Below are positions 1-11,000 of a stretch of 64,000 nucleotides of DNA, in pieces (positions within the stretch are counted from its first letter, which is position 1; each line of letters begins with the position of its first letter). Source of the DNA: Hyaloperonospora brassicae (Eukaryota > Oomycota > Peronosporomycetes > Peronosporales > Peronosporaceae); contig CANTFL010001352.1 of NCBI GenBank assembly GCA_947650285.1, positions 62,001-126,000 of the forward strand, read 5' to 3'. Below the pieces are notes generated by a model that was given only the letters and a program-made list of their open reading frames with translations, searched no databases and was not told the origin of the DNA. Both the position numbers and the translations under genes were made by a program.

Positions 1-172
1 GGTAATTCTTTTCTCTACCACGATGACCGCTTGTTGGGGTATCGTGACACTCATGCATGATGCGTAAACGCTAATCATGATGAGCGGGTACGACGACACG
101 AGGCTTGTCGTCGGCAACATCTGTATAGTACAGCAATCCGTTGCGTGTACTATACCGATCCGATGAAGATCG
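1..172 (-). pseudogene. Integrase N-terminus of Ty3/gypsy element (partial at window edge)
   Basis: The minus strand shows the start of a gypsy integrase zinc-binding (HHCC) domain: GLLYYTDVADDKPRVVVPAH followed by MHECHDTPTSGHRG. A TAG at 71-73 falls between these two blocks. The catalytic DDE core and chromodomain, if any, lie outside the window to the left. Confidence 0.75.
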
Positions 173-1127
173 TTACAAAGCCGGTAAATCTATCATTGAT
201 TTACTGGATGGATTCACCAGATGATCCATCAATCGCAGAAGATCCTTATCTTCCGTGGATGCCCATCGTACGTCGTCAAGTTTACTTGACGACGGGACAC
301 TGACTGACAGTGTCGCAACAGTGGGCTTATCGTCACTGTTGATTTGTGCGTCCGGCTCGAAATCGGGCCGGCGCGAAAGCGCATCATCAACGGCATTGAG
401 TCGTCCTGGTTTATACTCCACGGAGAAGTTATACTCCGCGAAGAAAGACATCCGCCTCGCAATCCTTTGCGAGAGGTGTGGGCTGTTTACGGCCGTGCGT
501 AATGACGCATGGTCCGTGTAAACAACAAACGTTCTATCTCCCAAGAGATAGACGCGAAACTTAGCCAGTGCGTACTTCATGGCAAGGAGTCCCTTGTCAT
601 GCACTAGGTAATTGCGCTCAGCTGCCTGCAGCTGACGCGACTGATAACAGATGATGCGCTCTGCGCCATCTGCGTCGAATTGCATTAACGCACAGCCGAT
701 CGTAAAATCGCTGGCGTCGCAGACCACATGAAATGGTCTGTCCTGATCTGCAATCGCCAATATCGGCGATTGCATCAAGCTTTGCTTGATACCCTCAAAG
801 GAACGCTGGAACTCAGCGTTCCATGACCACTTCACATCTTTCTTGAGCAAGCAAGTAAGATGAACAGTCATCTCGGCGTAGTTGCGCGAGTACTTGTGCA
901 AGTACGCCGCTAGCCCAAGGAACTTCCTTAGTCCCTTGACATCGACTGGCACCGGCCAGTGGGTGATCGCCTTGATCTTTTCGGGATCAGGGCGTACGCC
1001 GTGTTTACCCACGATGCACCCAAGAAGTGGTATTTCGCCAGCCGCGAATATACAATTCTTGAGGTTGGCGTACAACTTATGCTTGCGCATAAGTTGAAGA
1101 ACCTGACGAACGTGAGTTCTTTGAACT
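173..1127 (-). pseudogene. RT thumb/connection and RNase H of Ty3/gypsy element
   Basis: A 305-codon open stretch starts at 1090 (after the frame break near 1128). It carries the RT thumb (LRKFLGLAAYLHKYSRNYA) and then RNase H: VVCDASDFTIGCALMQ with the first catalytic Asp, the Glu-containing QAAERNYLVHDKGLLAMKYA block and VVYTDHASL with the third acidic residue. The all-acidic pattern is intact, so the domain itself looks undamaged. A spacer of about 80 residues follows up to a stop at 173. RNase H removes the RNA strand during reverse transcription. Confidence 0.92.
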
Positions 1128-2219
1128 TCAAAGTGTCTTTCCGTCCATAGCCCGGCTACGGACGAACAAATTGTCGAAGTAAGTCGGTGCGAAGTCTCGC
1201 ACCGGTCTCAACAGATTTGTTACACATCTGTTGAATGTTGCATGGGCATTGCTCAGCCCCTGTGGCATCACTAGCCACTCCCACAGCATACCGCTGGGGG
1301 TGCTCACTGCTGTGAACAGGACGTCCCGTTCACGCATGAGGATCTGATAGAATCCATCCATCAGACCCATGGACGAAAAGATGGTACGCTTTTACATACC
1401 ATCTATGATTACGTCCTTCCTCGGTATCGGCGTCTGAGCCGGTACCGTTGCAGCATTCAATTTGTTGAATGCGTGCACTATCCGCCACCCTCCTGTGGCC
1501 TTTCGCACACAGAAGGTCGGAGAGCTGTGAGGGGGTGTTGATTTCACCACATGGCCCGCTGCTAAGCGATCGGCAAAGAACTTGTCGATCGCTAGTACTT
1601 GTTCACGAGGCAGTGGTCACTGTTTCATGACACAGTACTTCGTGCCCGGTTTGAGCTCGGTCTCGTGTCGAGTGACTTTTTCCTTAGGCAACTCGGAAGG
1701 TACGGATTCAGGGAACACATCCCTGAATTCGATCAAATACTTATACAAAGGATTTGCCTGAAGTGACTCCCAGGATTGAGACGTGTATCGCTCAATCCGA
1801 GTCTGCTCATCGATGACGCTTTCGTCCATCGATGAGCTGCTGAGAACCCTCTCGGTCTCAGTAAACATCGTTGCCGACCGAATATCGGCCACATACTCAT
1901 CCTCTGTGACGAGTATGCAGATCTGCTTAACTTTACCACTACGCAGATCACGCAAGAACCGTTTCGGTTCTAGCGTTGGCAACTGAGTTATCTCCGAAGT
2001 TAACCTCGGAGGCACAATAATATCAAGCGTATAAGCGCCTACGCTTGATCCGTCATTAACCAAGACGTTCAACGTCTCGTTTTCTTCCTGGGAACTTGCT
2101 TCCACAGGTTGCTGAGGGCCTGATCCCTCAGCAAGTGACTCTTGAGGAATTCCTTCCTCAAGTACGTGGGGACTTATTCCCTCGACGTCTTCTGACTGTG
2201 ACCGTGCAACCACAGTCAT
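1128..2219 (-). pseudogene. Reverse transcriptase (connector, fingers and palm) of Ty3/gypsy element, broken
   Basis: After an acidic connector (2219-1760) come the hallmarks of a gypsy RT: FRDVFPESVPSELP just before the fingers, a GGWRIVHAFNKLNAAT-type block, DGFYQILMRERD, then TPSGMLWEWLVMPQGLSNA. The catalytic Y-x-D-D box is YFDN (1170-1181). The second Asp, needed to bind metal, is replaced by Asn. TGA at 1617-1619 takes the place of a Trp codon in the usual W-P-L-P context, TAA lies at 1392-1394, and a frame change occurs near 1128. RT would copy element RNA into DNA. This copy is inactive by stop codons and probably also by the Asp-to-Asn change. Confidence 0.9.
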
Positions 2220-2253
2220 GTACCGATCCTCTACGGTCGACTCTCCAGTCGAC

Positions 2254-2611
2254 CTAGGATATCCATGTTGCCCTTTGAAGGCAACAGGTTTCTTTTAGTC
2301 TACGATGCTGCCCGCTAGGCATGCATACATGTAACGGTCCACTCGACTTATTCGAGTGGTGGACCTTCGGCGCCGCCTGTACTTCTGTACAGCCGCCGGG
2401 AGCTTGCTCCACAGTGTAGTGATCAACTACACTGCAATCTTGTGCAGTCGTGCTAACGAACGTACCGCAAGTGAGGCCATCGCACTCACTCGAAGTACAT
2501 CCGCACGCTTGTGGACGCTCCATGACGTTCATCAGATGGCCATCTGATGAACAAGCGGCAGGCATCTTCACGGATCGATGCTGCCAGCTCACTCTTGGAT
2601 CTACCTTCTGA
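2254..2611 (-). pseudogene. Protease-RT linker of Ty3/gypsy element, frameshifted
   Basis: A 120-codon frame (first codon at 2616) continues the polyprotein after a frame change at about 2610, where the upstream frame runs into TAG. Its Cys/His/Ser-rich content has no domain I recognise, and it ends at a stop at 2254 before the next open stretch starts at 2219. It is most simply the variable spacer between protease and reverse transcriptase. Confidence 0.6.
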
Positions 2612-3129
2612 GCCAAGGTAATCTCAGGATGACATCAAATTTGTCATCCAGATCCAATACGATGAAGTCATCATCGTACTGTTCGCCCTCTAACTTGTAG
2701 TGGATTCCTACTACACGTTTCTCAACAGTAATCGATGCGCCTGTTGCAAGGCGCACCGTCATCCTCGTGAGGGGAATGTCGCGCTAAACGAACTTGAGCC
2801 AACGACCCTCTAGTGACTGGAGACAAACAAAGTTGTTCGACGCCCCGCAGTCTACTAGGGCACGCAGTGACAAATCATTTGTCGCTCCCAACTTCGAGGT
2901 GATGAGCGAAGCGTCATCACCAGGTGCAGAGACACACAATGAGTGTGTATCTGGAGCAACTTTCGTCAAGAGATTTGAAAATTCTCTTGAGGTTGCTGGA
3001 TCAGTAGGGCGCTCCGCCCTTACTGACCCCGACCATTTTTTGATGTTGCGAAACCGCAACAGCGCTGGAACCACTCCCATTGCCCTTTCTGGCAAATGGA
3101 CGACCATTTCGCTCAGTACTGTTTGGTAT
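2612..3129 (-). pseudogene. Retropepsin-like aspartic protease region of Ty3/gypsy element
   Basis: A single-motif retropepsin is visible: ALVDCGASNNF, with the catalytic Asp in D-C-G-A at 2841-2852 where most families have D-S/T-G-A. The Cys variant occurs in some gypsy proteases, so on its own it is not proof of inactivity. Downstream, hydrophobic segments of the flap and the DVIL motif near 2640 can be followed, but a TAG at about 2784 and another near 2610 interrupt the frame. The protease would normally cut the gag-pol polyprotein. Confidence 0.8.
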
Positions 3130-4160
3130 GGGCGTGGAGCACTACACTTATATGCGTAGTGCCCTAACTTCTGACAGCGGTTGCACCTCTGCAATCGCTT
3201 GTTGTTTGAAGAGCGAGGTCTCTCGCTCTCAACATAGCAGAGGTCCATTGGTTCCGGACCTCCGATCTCTTGTCGTCTTGGTGGACGATAAGAGTTTGAG
3301 CTAGCATGAGCCTGTCTCATGCTAAAGTCTTCCTGTTCCGCGGCTGATGTCGCATCTTCCAGCGTATTCAGCTCAAGGCGGAACAGGTGGCTCCTGACGG
3401 GCCCTTCTGCGAGCCCTTGCATGAATACCGTAATCAACGTGTGTTCATGGACTGGGTTGGCAGATATACTACTCGCGAGGAGTCGTATATGTTGAGCGTA
3501 AGCGTGCACATCACGCTTACCCTGCTTGAGTTTCAGGAGCTCCTAACGAGCCCTGAACTCAGCCCGTGGCGGCTCAAACGTTTGTCTGAGCCGGGACTTG
3601 AAGTCATCTAGCGACCTAAACACATGTGGGTCGCTACTCTCGAGCCCCAGGGACCAAGTTTTGGCACGCCCTGCCAAGTGGGTCTGAGCAAATGTGAGTT
3701 TCATTTGCTCATCTTCGACGCGACGAGCCCTTAAGGCTCTGTCGAGTTCGACAAACCATAGTTACGGGGAATCTTCCGGGACTCCACTGTACTTGGACAT
3801 GTCAACATTCATGGCTTCGGGACGACGCGCATGTGCCGTCCCGCCCACAGCAGCATGGAATTGCTGCTGTCTCAACAGCTCTGTCTGTTGAGCACCGAGT
3901 TCTCTCAACTGCTCGGCCTGTTGAGAGCCTTGCTGGTGAAGCAAGGCTACTTTCTCCCTTTCGGCGACAAGTTCATGATGAATGAACTTGGCCATATCGG
4001 CATGAAGTTGGTCTCTGTCTAGAGACTCCAACATGGCGCTAATGGCGAACTCGCCTAAGGTAGAACTCATTCGTTCTACCGCACTCCATTCGATGTCACT
4101 CAAATGGGTAAACCCTTCACGCGTGGCGTGAAAGGTCTCTTCATCATCCAACATGTTCAT
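3130..4160 (-). pseudogene. gag: gag (capsid/nucleocapsid) of Ty3/gypsy element, broken
   Basis: The ATG at 4160 opens a 132-codon frame rich in Gln/Glu (coiled-coil-like, roughly residues 60-105) that ends at an in-frame TAA at 3762-3764. Beyond it the same frame stays open and reads like a gypsy capsid domain (segments such as LAGRAKTWSLGLESSDP and FMQGLAEGPVR). A single CCHC zinc knuckle, CNRCQKLGHYAYKC (spacing C-X2-C-X4-H-X4-C), lies at 3144-3185. In intact elements gag forms the virus-like particle and the knuckle binds element RNA. The stop at 3762 would remove the capsid C-terminus and the nucleocapsid, so this copy cannot make a normal particle protein. Confidence 0.88.
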
Positions 4161-4194
4161 GTTGGATGCTGTGGTCCTTAGAAGGACTACAAAG

Positions 4195-4202
4195 TGCTAC
4201 CA
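4195..4202 (-). other. Putative tRNA primer-binding site of the retroelement
   Basis: In element sense, TGGTAGCA follows two bases after the LTR. This is complementary to a tRNA ending TGCTACCA, as many eukaryotic initiator-Met tRNAs do. The match is not clear beyond 8 nt, so this is an inference from position and the TGG start. Confidence 0.4.
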
Positions 4203-4204
4203 GG

Positions 4205-4596
4205 TGTAACGGGGCACACCCTTGCGTGAACTTAACGCAAGGGTTTCGGTGCGCCCGACTGACGTACACGAGGCAACGAGGAAGCATAGATAAGGGGAAC
4301 GTAAAACTGTTATATTAATATAATTATGTCTTTAACCACTGTCTCTCTTTTTGACTTAACTTGATTATACTGATCTAACCGAATGTATGACGACGTCTAC
4401 TCACCACTCATTGTGCGCGTCTTGCGGCGATTGGTGGGTTGATATCGTCAAGATATCAACCAATGAGCAGACTCTTTGGTCGACCCATCAATATCACCAC
4501 TATTGGTGATATTGTTAAAAGAATATTCAATATGATATTTTTTATTGTCATTATCTCTCAAATGACAATTTCCATGTAACGGGCTGCCCCGTTACA
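4205..4596 (-). repeat. 5' LTR of the Ty3/gypsy element (392 bp)
   Basis: The segment begins TGTAACGGGGC and ends GCCCCGTTACA, an exact 11-bp terminal inverted repeat with the canonical TG...CA ends. It sits directly upstream, in element sense, of the gag start at 4160. It holds several internal short palindromes (for example around the GATATC motifs at 4440-4460 and the GATATT motifs near 4490-4515). A core with CTCACCACTCATTGTGCGCG recurs in two other places in the window (45991-46342 inverted, and 58640-58880), so this LTR family has at least three insertions here. Confidence 0.88.
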
Positions 4597-5452
4597 ACAA
4601 GGCTAACACTTTCATTTTTTGCTTTTACGGATGTTTTTCAGCTGTAGTATACATTGCGCAGTCACTGCTTTTCATGATTGGTGCATCAGTTGATAGTTCA
4701 TATTGTGTAGAGCACTTTTCCTCATCCTGTAGAGCACGGCTTATTTTGTAATGTGAAATAGATCGCTCTTTGTAATGACTCTTTTTCTATTCTTTAAGAT
4801 TGAGTGCAAAGTATATTTCACTCTACATCGCTTCTATGAAATAAAGAATGTGGACATCTGTCCGTACCGCTTATGGGGCTGACGTGCGCTGGCTTGACAA
4901 TGAGGATGGCCTTTGTACGAGAATGCTGAAGCGAGTATATGTTTGTAAAAATACTTCGTTCCCGACCGCTGCACCGCTACATTTAGGTCACATAGCCTCC
5001 TTCGTGCTTCGATCAGTTCTCAGGACATTGTGAGTTTTGCGTATCTACGCTGTATTTGAAGGTATATGTAATGAGTGGTTCGCTAGTTCACTACTGCAAG
5101 TATGACGAAAGGATGTAGCGAGGTGGAAGACGTAGCTTTATTGGTACGAAACCCTTGCAACCCCCACTCAGCAAGCGTGGAAGTAACCTCTCCATATTCT
5201 GGCCGCAAATTAGGCTCCAGCCCGTGATTATCAGTGGTACTCTGACAGACCATGCAACACATCGCCTTTATTAATAGTCAGCTACTTACTTCGGGGATCA
5301 CCACCAATCGTACGTTATCAATCGGTGTCTATTCTGTTCAAGTGATCGCTGTCACAAGTATCGTATTGAACAGCTGACTGCTTGGAAAGGCTGGAACAAT
5401 TAGAAACTGTAGACATACGAATGGATGCCCACTTTGGATAATAAAACGGTGC
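4597..5452. other. Spacer between LTR and inverted-repeat arm A
   Basis: I see no coding potential above background here. A short imperfect inverted repeat (CTGTTCAA ... TTGAACAG at about 5334-5375) is the only structure noted. Confidence 0.5.
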
Positions 5453-5530
5453 CGCCATCACTTCGAGATCATTACTTCAGTGACCATGCGGTGTACACGC
5501 ATGTGAGTGCGAGCTCTTATTCTTTCTTGG

Positions 5531-5980
5531 ATGCAGAAAAACAGAGCGGCAGCAGTCAATTTCAATTTGTCTCAGAACGTGGAGACTGTTGCCGTCGAGA
5601 CTGTACTCCTTTCAACTCAGAAAGCCCCACGGGTCACACCTTTTTCAGCTGTATGTGACACATTCGCACAGCAGAGCAGCGATGTCGCATCCGTCAAAAG
5701 GTACAAACGATTGAGTGCACATGACCTTGCAAACAATGTACCCCGATGCAGTCACTTTGAGCCTGTAAACTTTGGCGACTGCGTCCATGACGGTGCGGTG
5801 AGCTCAGTCCATCCGTTCCTGGTCCTCATACTACAAGCACTACACTCCACTCTAAGTTGCTGTCGATCTCTTTATCAGCGAATCGGTGGCGCTGTTTCGG
5901 ATCAGCTGAGCTACGAACATCGACATTGCAGTTCATGCGAACGACATTTCTACGACATATGGATGATGACGGCTTGGTAG
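5531..5980 (+). CDS. Unrecognised ORF downstream of URC4, present in both arms
   Basis: A 149-codon ATG frame (157 codons if the GTG at 5507 is used) lies tail-to-tail with URC4 copy A. The same frame is open in arm B (19030-18581, minus strand), with two amino-acid changes visible (a Lys/Glu and the terminal Trp/Arg). I recognise no domain. Ser- and Cys-rich composition and the lack of any signal or motif make a chance frame likely. Because the arms are recent duplicates, shared openness is weak evidence for function. Confidence 0.15.
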   Translation: MQKNRAAAVNFNLSQNVETVAVETVLLSTQKAPRVTPFSAVCDTFAQQSSDVASVKRYKRLSAHDLANNVPRCSHFEPVNFGDCVHDGAVSSVHPFLVLILQALHSTLSCCRSLYQRIGGAVSDQLSYEHRHCSSCERHFYDIWMMTAW

Positions 5981-6139
5981 AGAGTTGACACGGCTGAACG
6001 ACGATCGCCACTTGCCGTAAAGCGTTGAAAAGAAATGCAATATTGTAAGCTTTCGGGCAACGCAAAGCGTTCGTGAGAAGTGGCGATTGCGTCTCGTCTA
6101 GCCGACAAAAGACTGACTGCATCCATGGAGCAACGTGAG

Positions 6140-7813
6140 CTAAAACACAGTGCCGTCGCTCTTGATCTTGATGGGAGGTCCACCGTCTGTGCGTTTCTCG
6201 CTCGCAATGACTCGTCCAGCCTTCCAAGTACCACCTTCGAGCATCTACATGGTACATACAAATAGGCCATCATCACTTGATAGCACTACAGGAGAACATA
6301 CATGAATTCACCTTGACCAGCGGGAAAATCTCGGCAGTGAAGTTAAGACGCTCCAAGATCACAGTGTGCAGCTCGTCCAAGAGTGCAACAGTGAGAGCTC
6401 GCCATTCGATGATCATCTCAGCGCTTGGGCTAAACTCGTCGGTAAGAGTGCTTGATGACTTGGGCACGAGCACACCGAAGTCCACCAGAAGTCCACCATT
6501 GCGATACTCGGGCAACCCTACCAACATTACGTGTCAGAAGACATGAACTCGTATATTTCAAGTGACGCAGTGAATATAGTAACGGTGAACACCAACGAAC
6601 CAGTCATCAGTTGGAGATCAGTTATCGTCAACCCGGCGTTCTGAAGCGGCTCCAGGAGCGAATATGTCAACCACTGCGATAGCTTGTGAAAACTCACAAA
6701 TCTGCCTGCTTTTTCGTGTTCCGGTAAGTAACTGGTCGCAAAAGTACCACGACTTCCATTAGTGCCATTCGGACTCGTCATTGCGAAATCCCCCCCCGTC
6801 ATTGAAGCCTCGCACGTACGGTAACTCCCACACGTCACCCATGTTCTGGCCATCAATGCGCGTCCGGCTCTCGGGCCAAATGTCCTGCAATCCGTAGACT
6901 ACCACCTTCCACAGCTCCGTAATCGATACTTCTCGACTGGCGCTTTGGCATTTCATCAGGTAGTCCACCATATTGCCAGGCCGAATCGATCCGTCAGTTC
7001 CTTTGAAAAACTCTGGGTAGTTGGCTATGCTCGTCCCTAGACGCTACATCATGCGGTACACAGACACAGTGTCAGCGGGATGGGGCTAATGAATTACGTG
7101 CTCGCACATGGGCGAAGGAATCAGTAACGGTCACCATTACCTTGAGCAGATCCGTGCGTCCACTACAGCCGAGTAGCGGATTCGTCTCTGTCTGTTGATT
7201 TCCAGTGGCGCAGACAGACACACATCAGAGTCAGACCATGCCAACCTCCATGGCATACACACACAAAAGTGCCTCTCACCACTTGAAAAGCTCTAGCAAC
7301 TGCATCGTCTGCCAGGTGCGTCAGCGCTTGCGCGTCCACTCGATGGGGCTCGTGAGTCGGGTCGGCGGAGAAACAGCCGGCCAGGAACATGTGCAAGCTG
7401 GCGACGCCCAGTCCCTCGCTGCGGCTGTAGCAGTCGTCCGTTTCAGGCTCTCGGTACCGCCACGAAGAGCCCGCGCCGGCGTCCAGTAAGACGCTGACGA
7501 GCGCCAAGTCGACCAATCGTCGCGCCCTTTCCAGCTCGTGGCAGTGCCATGTTGACGTCATCTTTTCCACGCGCTGCGGATCGCCCGTCTCAAAGTGGCG
7601 CCAGCGCGAGTGGAACGGGACGAGCGCCTCGTTCGGGTACGACTGCCGCATCACGCGGATGACGTAATCCGCCAGCGCCGGCACTTTCGTCCCGACCACT
7701 GCAAAATGGGGCAGTCGGTCCTCTTGGGCGAGTCGCAGGACGCGGTGGCAGCTGTCGCGCACGGACGGGAGCGAGCGCAGATACGCCACTTGGTCGGGAG
7801 GGGACGCGGGCAT
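6140..7813 (-). pseudogene. URC4: URC4/urg3-like uracil catabolism protein (DUF1688), copy A, one frameshift
   Basis: There are five exons on the minus strand: 7813-7280, 7191-7141, 7043-6601, 6517-6312 and 6244-6140. Introns of 88, 97, 83 and 67 bp all have GT-AG ends. The product would be about 445 aa, normal for DUF1688 proteins, which act in the URC pathway of uracil breakdown known from Lachancea kluyveri. Conserved blocks in order: VAYLRSLPSVRDSC, RWRHFETGDP, LVSVLLDAGAGSSWRY, RSEGLGVASLHMFLAG, RPGNMVDYL, RIDGQNMGDVWELP, FHKLSQWLTYSLLEPL, GLPEYRNGGLLVDFGV, EWRALTVALLDEL, LEGGTWKAGR and a C-terminus ending IKIKSDGTVF. The only lesion is a G8 tract at about 6790-6797. The downstream FHKLSQW frame requires one G fewer (or two more bases), otherwise a TAA follows within 13 codons. 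A homopolymer sequencing error would make this gene intact. The start is the ATG at 7813, preceded by a GA-microsatellite leader. Confidence 0.85.
7280..7813 (-). other. URC4: URC4 copy A exon 1
   Basis: The 178-codon first exon is uninterrupted in copy A. It ends with CAAGTG before GTGAGA (donor at 7279) in phase 0 and joins ACAGAGACG at 7191, giving ...FQV-TETNPLLG. It holds the RWRHF and LLDAGAG blocks. Confidence 0.85.
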
Positions 7814-7824
7814 TGCGGACGGAC

Positions 7825-7866
7825 GGACGGACAGACGGGAGGGGCGGAGAGAGAGAGAGAGAGCGC
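7825..7866. repeat. 5'-leader microsatellites of URC4 copy A (GGAC and GA tracts)
   Basis: Tandem GGAC/GGAC(A) repeats followed by a (GA)n tract lie just upstream of the start codon. The same tracts are in arm B at about 16703-16744. They are probable 5'-UTR or core promoter sequence; no defined promoter element is claimed. Confidence 0.6.
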
Positions 7867-8036
7867 TCGATGGATTGACAGCTCGAGACGTTCTTGCGAT
7901 CCGAATGCGTGGCGCTTCACGGTGAGAAGGGCAGACGTCCGCTTGGAGCCAATGGGAACGCGTGGAGAATGGCGAACTTCAAGTCGGGTCAGGAGCATGC
8001 GGAACGCGCATCGCGTTGACGGAGACGTAAATAGAG

Positions 8037-11000
8037 CTGAAGTGGCGTATTCAAAGCGGCAGACACAGGATAATTCTACGCCTCTTTTATCTGTGTTTTT
8101 CGGACTTCCCAAGACGATGACTTTTCACGATGAAATTGAGGTGTTTTTACAAACGATGAACGGTATGAGAAGATATGCGCAATTTGACTAAATAAGCGAC
8201 GGTCACCTGCAAAATAACCGCCTATAGTGGTTTATCGTGCCTTGTCAAGTTAGACGCGTACTCAAGTATAAAAGACTGTGTACGCACGGCGGACGTAAAG
8301 TCTTACGGCCATATCTAATCATAAAAAGACACTTGGCTTATTCAGCAGTGCTCGACGTCGATGCAATTTGATCTCGGACGCACATGTTTTCATGTCAACG
8401 TTAAAAGTGTACGCAAAGGTGAGTATTTTTATTTATACCACATGGGTCGATACTGCCCAGTTCCTCCCTGCCTCGAGCAAACTCACTCAATACAAATTAT
8501 GTGCTGATTAGGCGAGCTTCAACTGCCCTATGCTACTTCTCATGGCGAAGGACACAAGGTCTGCAAAAACCAATCTGCCGTCCATGTACCATGCTTTCTG
8601 AAGTAAGAAATGCTTTATTCGAAGATGGCACAATTTTGCAAGGTATTCGTGTCATTTATAATTATCAACACAAACTTAAAAACATTGGGTGCAAATCAGC
8701 AGCTGCATCACCTTAGATGCTATCATAAATTTGCGGCCATTTGATGATCGACACCCAGCAGCGTGCAAGTACTTAAAATATTGCAGAAATATCCCAACCA
8801 TCAAATATGCCATTGTGAGCTTCTAGTTGCCCGTACGTACATGTATAATAATAGTCACGGCTAGGCTAAACGCAAGCGTCGAATCAGCACACCAGGAAGA
8901 ATCATAGACGCTGGACTGTGTCGAGCACAGTTAAATAACTCATTCTCCATCATTCCAACCACTTACCCAGCTAAATAGTAGATTCAAATCTAGGAATTTA
9001 AAACATTGTATAAATGGCACCTTCATTTTTGCTATAAAAATAAAAACGGATGCAGGCAGTTCTGTAATTTGCGTAGGTAGTATTCTAGACAGATCAGTAT
9101 GTGTAAAGGTTTATTATACATACTTGTGGAAAACATGTTAGGTCTCGTGGTGCATCGCAAAAGTATTTGCCACTTGGTAATGCATACTATATAGAATCTA
9201 TGTCACATTTTATTTTCTACCAATAATAATTTTACATGCTTTAACGGCATTTTACAGTCGAAAAATCGTTAAAAGAAAAAACAAATTCTGGTCGTGGAAA
9301 TAAACATATGCGTAAACACACAAGCACATGGAAAAAAGTGACAGCAACAGATGTGCCAATTCTTCGGAGATCTCTATACAGCCACTATGTTGATACCAAA
9401 AAATAATGGTGTGTATAATAAATAAATTACACCGCTGTAAGTCAAAACGACCCGATTCACAACATGATTTTTTAAATAGACACGTACGTGTAGGTTCGAT
9501 CAATTTCTGTTTCCCTACACGAAAAATCCAGTAATGTTTCGCCACTCCTCAAAAGGCAAGACTAAAAGGGTGCTTAGGCGCTTTTTAAAAAGTATCTCAG
9601 TGGACTTGTTTGTTTATGTGTCGCGTACAGTGCTACAAATCTATTTGTCTTACTTGATTGATGTGCTGATGTGAAAGTGTGTAGAAGTGACATTGATGGT
9701 TAGGTCCTTGAGTTTTCAGATGGGAGTTGGTCGGCATTACATGGCTCGTGCCCATTGCTGTGTCGTACATTAATGGCGTTACATAACTTTTATCAAGATA
9801 TTCCATTCACTAATATGTGAAGCAGATTATTCGGAAAACCGACACACGTGTAATGTAGCAAAATACGAATGCGATTATCAATTATTCTTTAATTTTTTAG
9901 AAAAACTATCATAGACCTTGACCCTTTTAGCTATAGCAACACGGCAAAAGAGACCCTTGCCATTAAATCCAAGGCGTGTGTATAGACATTTATATGCTTG
10001 CAGATGCTCACTCGTCAAAGACAACAAATGACAGACCTTTTTTTGTGTGATTATCTTAAGTCAAAAAGGATTTTTGTTAAAAAGAATTGTTAAATATTAA
10101 ATCATCTTTCGACTTATTGAGAACATACAACATCATCTTTTTTCTGGCCGGTCCTTAAAAAAATTAGCATTTATTAATTGAATATGTGATATGCACTGCT
10201 GGTGTATTTTGAATCAACCGAGGAATGTGTACAAAAAATACATACTTTCAGTGGCAATCTCAATGCTTTAATCGTGATATTGGCAAATATAAATATTAAT
10301 ATAATCAATCTTCACGTCGCGGTGCAAATGCAGCACTAGCATGTATTTATGAAAGTAAACATCCTGTTGCAACCATGTCTGTACACATTTCCGTGTATAG
10401 TATCACTTTTTCTGTCGTACAAGGTCCTCGATTTGGTCCTGTGCATTATGATGCCTAGTTGTCACATAACGGGACTTTTCCCTAAATTTCGAATTCCATT
10501 TTCTTAGACTTCGTTCATTTCTCAAAAATTCTTAAACCTTCCACTATGTTGATGCAGTTAAATGTATTACAGGACAAAAGGGAGCGGAGTATTAGTCACC
10601 ACCAACGATCCGAAAAAAGGTTATATTTACAAGCGACATAAATTCAGTAATATAAACTTATAATTAAGTGATTTTACAAATTTCGTAACGAAGTACGAGT
10701 TTAACCTAATTTTCACTGCTTACTCACTCTGATACCTTCCGACCGCTAATTACAATGTATTTAATCTGCGGATATTCTTTGTCGTATCCGGCTATTTTCG
10801 TTTGTTGTATTTTATCGTGTGATAACATTAGCTCTTCGGCTGTTTAGATTTCGATTTAAAATTTCTTCGTATTCTAGCAGATGAGATAGACATGTAATGT
10901 TGAACCGTTATTTCGTTTGCATGCACATTGATGTATAGCCACTACTACATCAATTTTTTTATTAATCATCGTATAATGAGGGATGTCACCCAAAACGAAT

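Larger units (their letters stand above)
1..4596 (-). mobile_element. Degenerate Ty3/gypsy LTR retrotransposon, truncated by window start
   Basis: Read on the minus strand, the order is 5' LTR (4596-4205), possible primer-binding site, gag with a zinc knuckle, aspartic protease, reverse transcriptase, RNase H, then the start of integrase at the window edge. This gag-PR-RT-RH-IN order defines Ty3/gypsy rather than copia, which has integrase before RT. At least eight in-frame stops or frameshifts interrupt what would be one polyprotein: near 3762, 2784, 2610, 2254, 1617, 1392, 1128, 173 and 71. The copy is therefore dead. The second LTR lies outside the window, so LTR divergence (insertion age) cannot be estimated here. 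Its codons are GC-richer than the desert further right. Confidence 0.93.
5453..8036 (-). repeat. Inverted duplication, arm A (2584 bp, contains URC4 copy A)
   Basis: This arm is the reverse complement of 16523-19108. The match starts at CGCCATCACTTCGAG (5453) and ends at ACGTAAATAGAG (8036). Outside those points the sequences differ at once. The arms are colinear, and the two-base length difference is fully explained by two single-base insertions in arm B. Substitutions are sparse, so the event is recent relative to the surrounding decayed elements. Confidence 0.93.

Noticed and set aside
3080..4022. Plus-strand frames of 60-120 codons across the gag region
   Set aside because: Shadows of the minus-strand gag/protease frames, which have the zinc knuckle and protease motif.
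7595..8191. 198-codon plus-strand frame opposite URC4 copy A
   Set aside because: Antisense shadow of the GC-rich first exon and leader; the same antisense frame in arm B is interrupted and no domain is seen.
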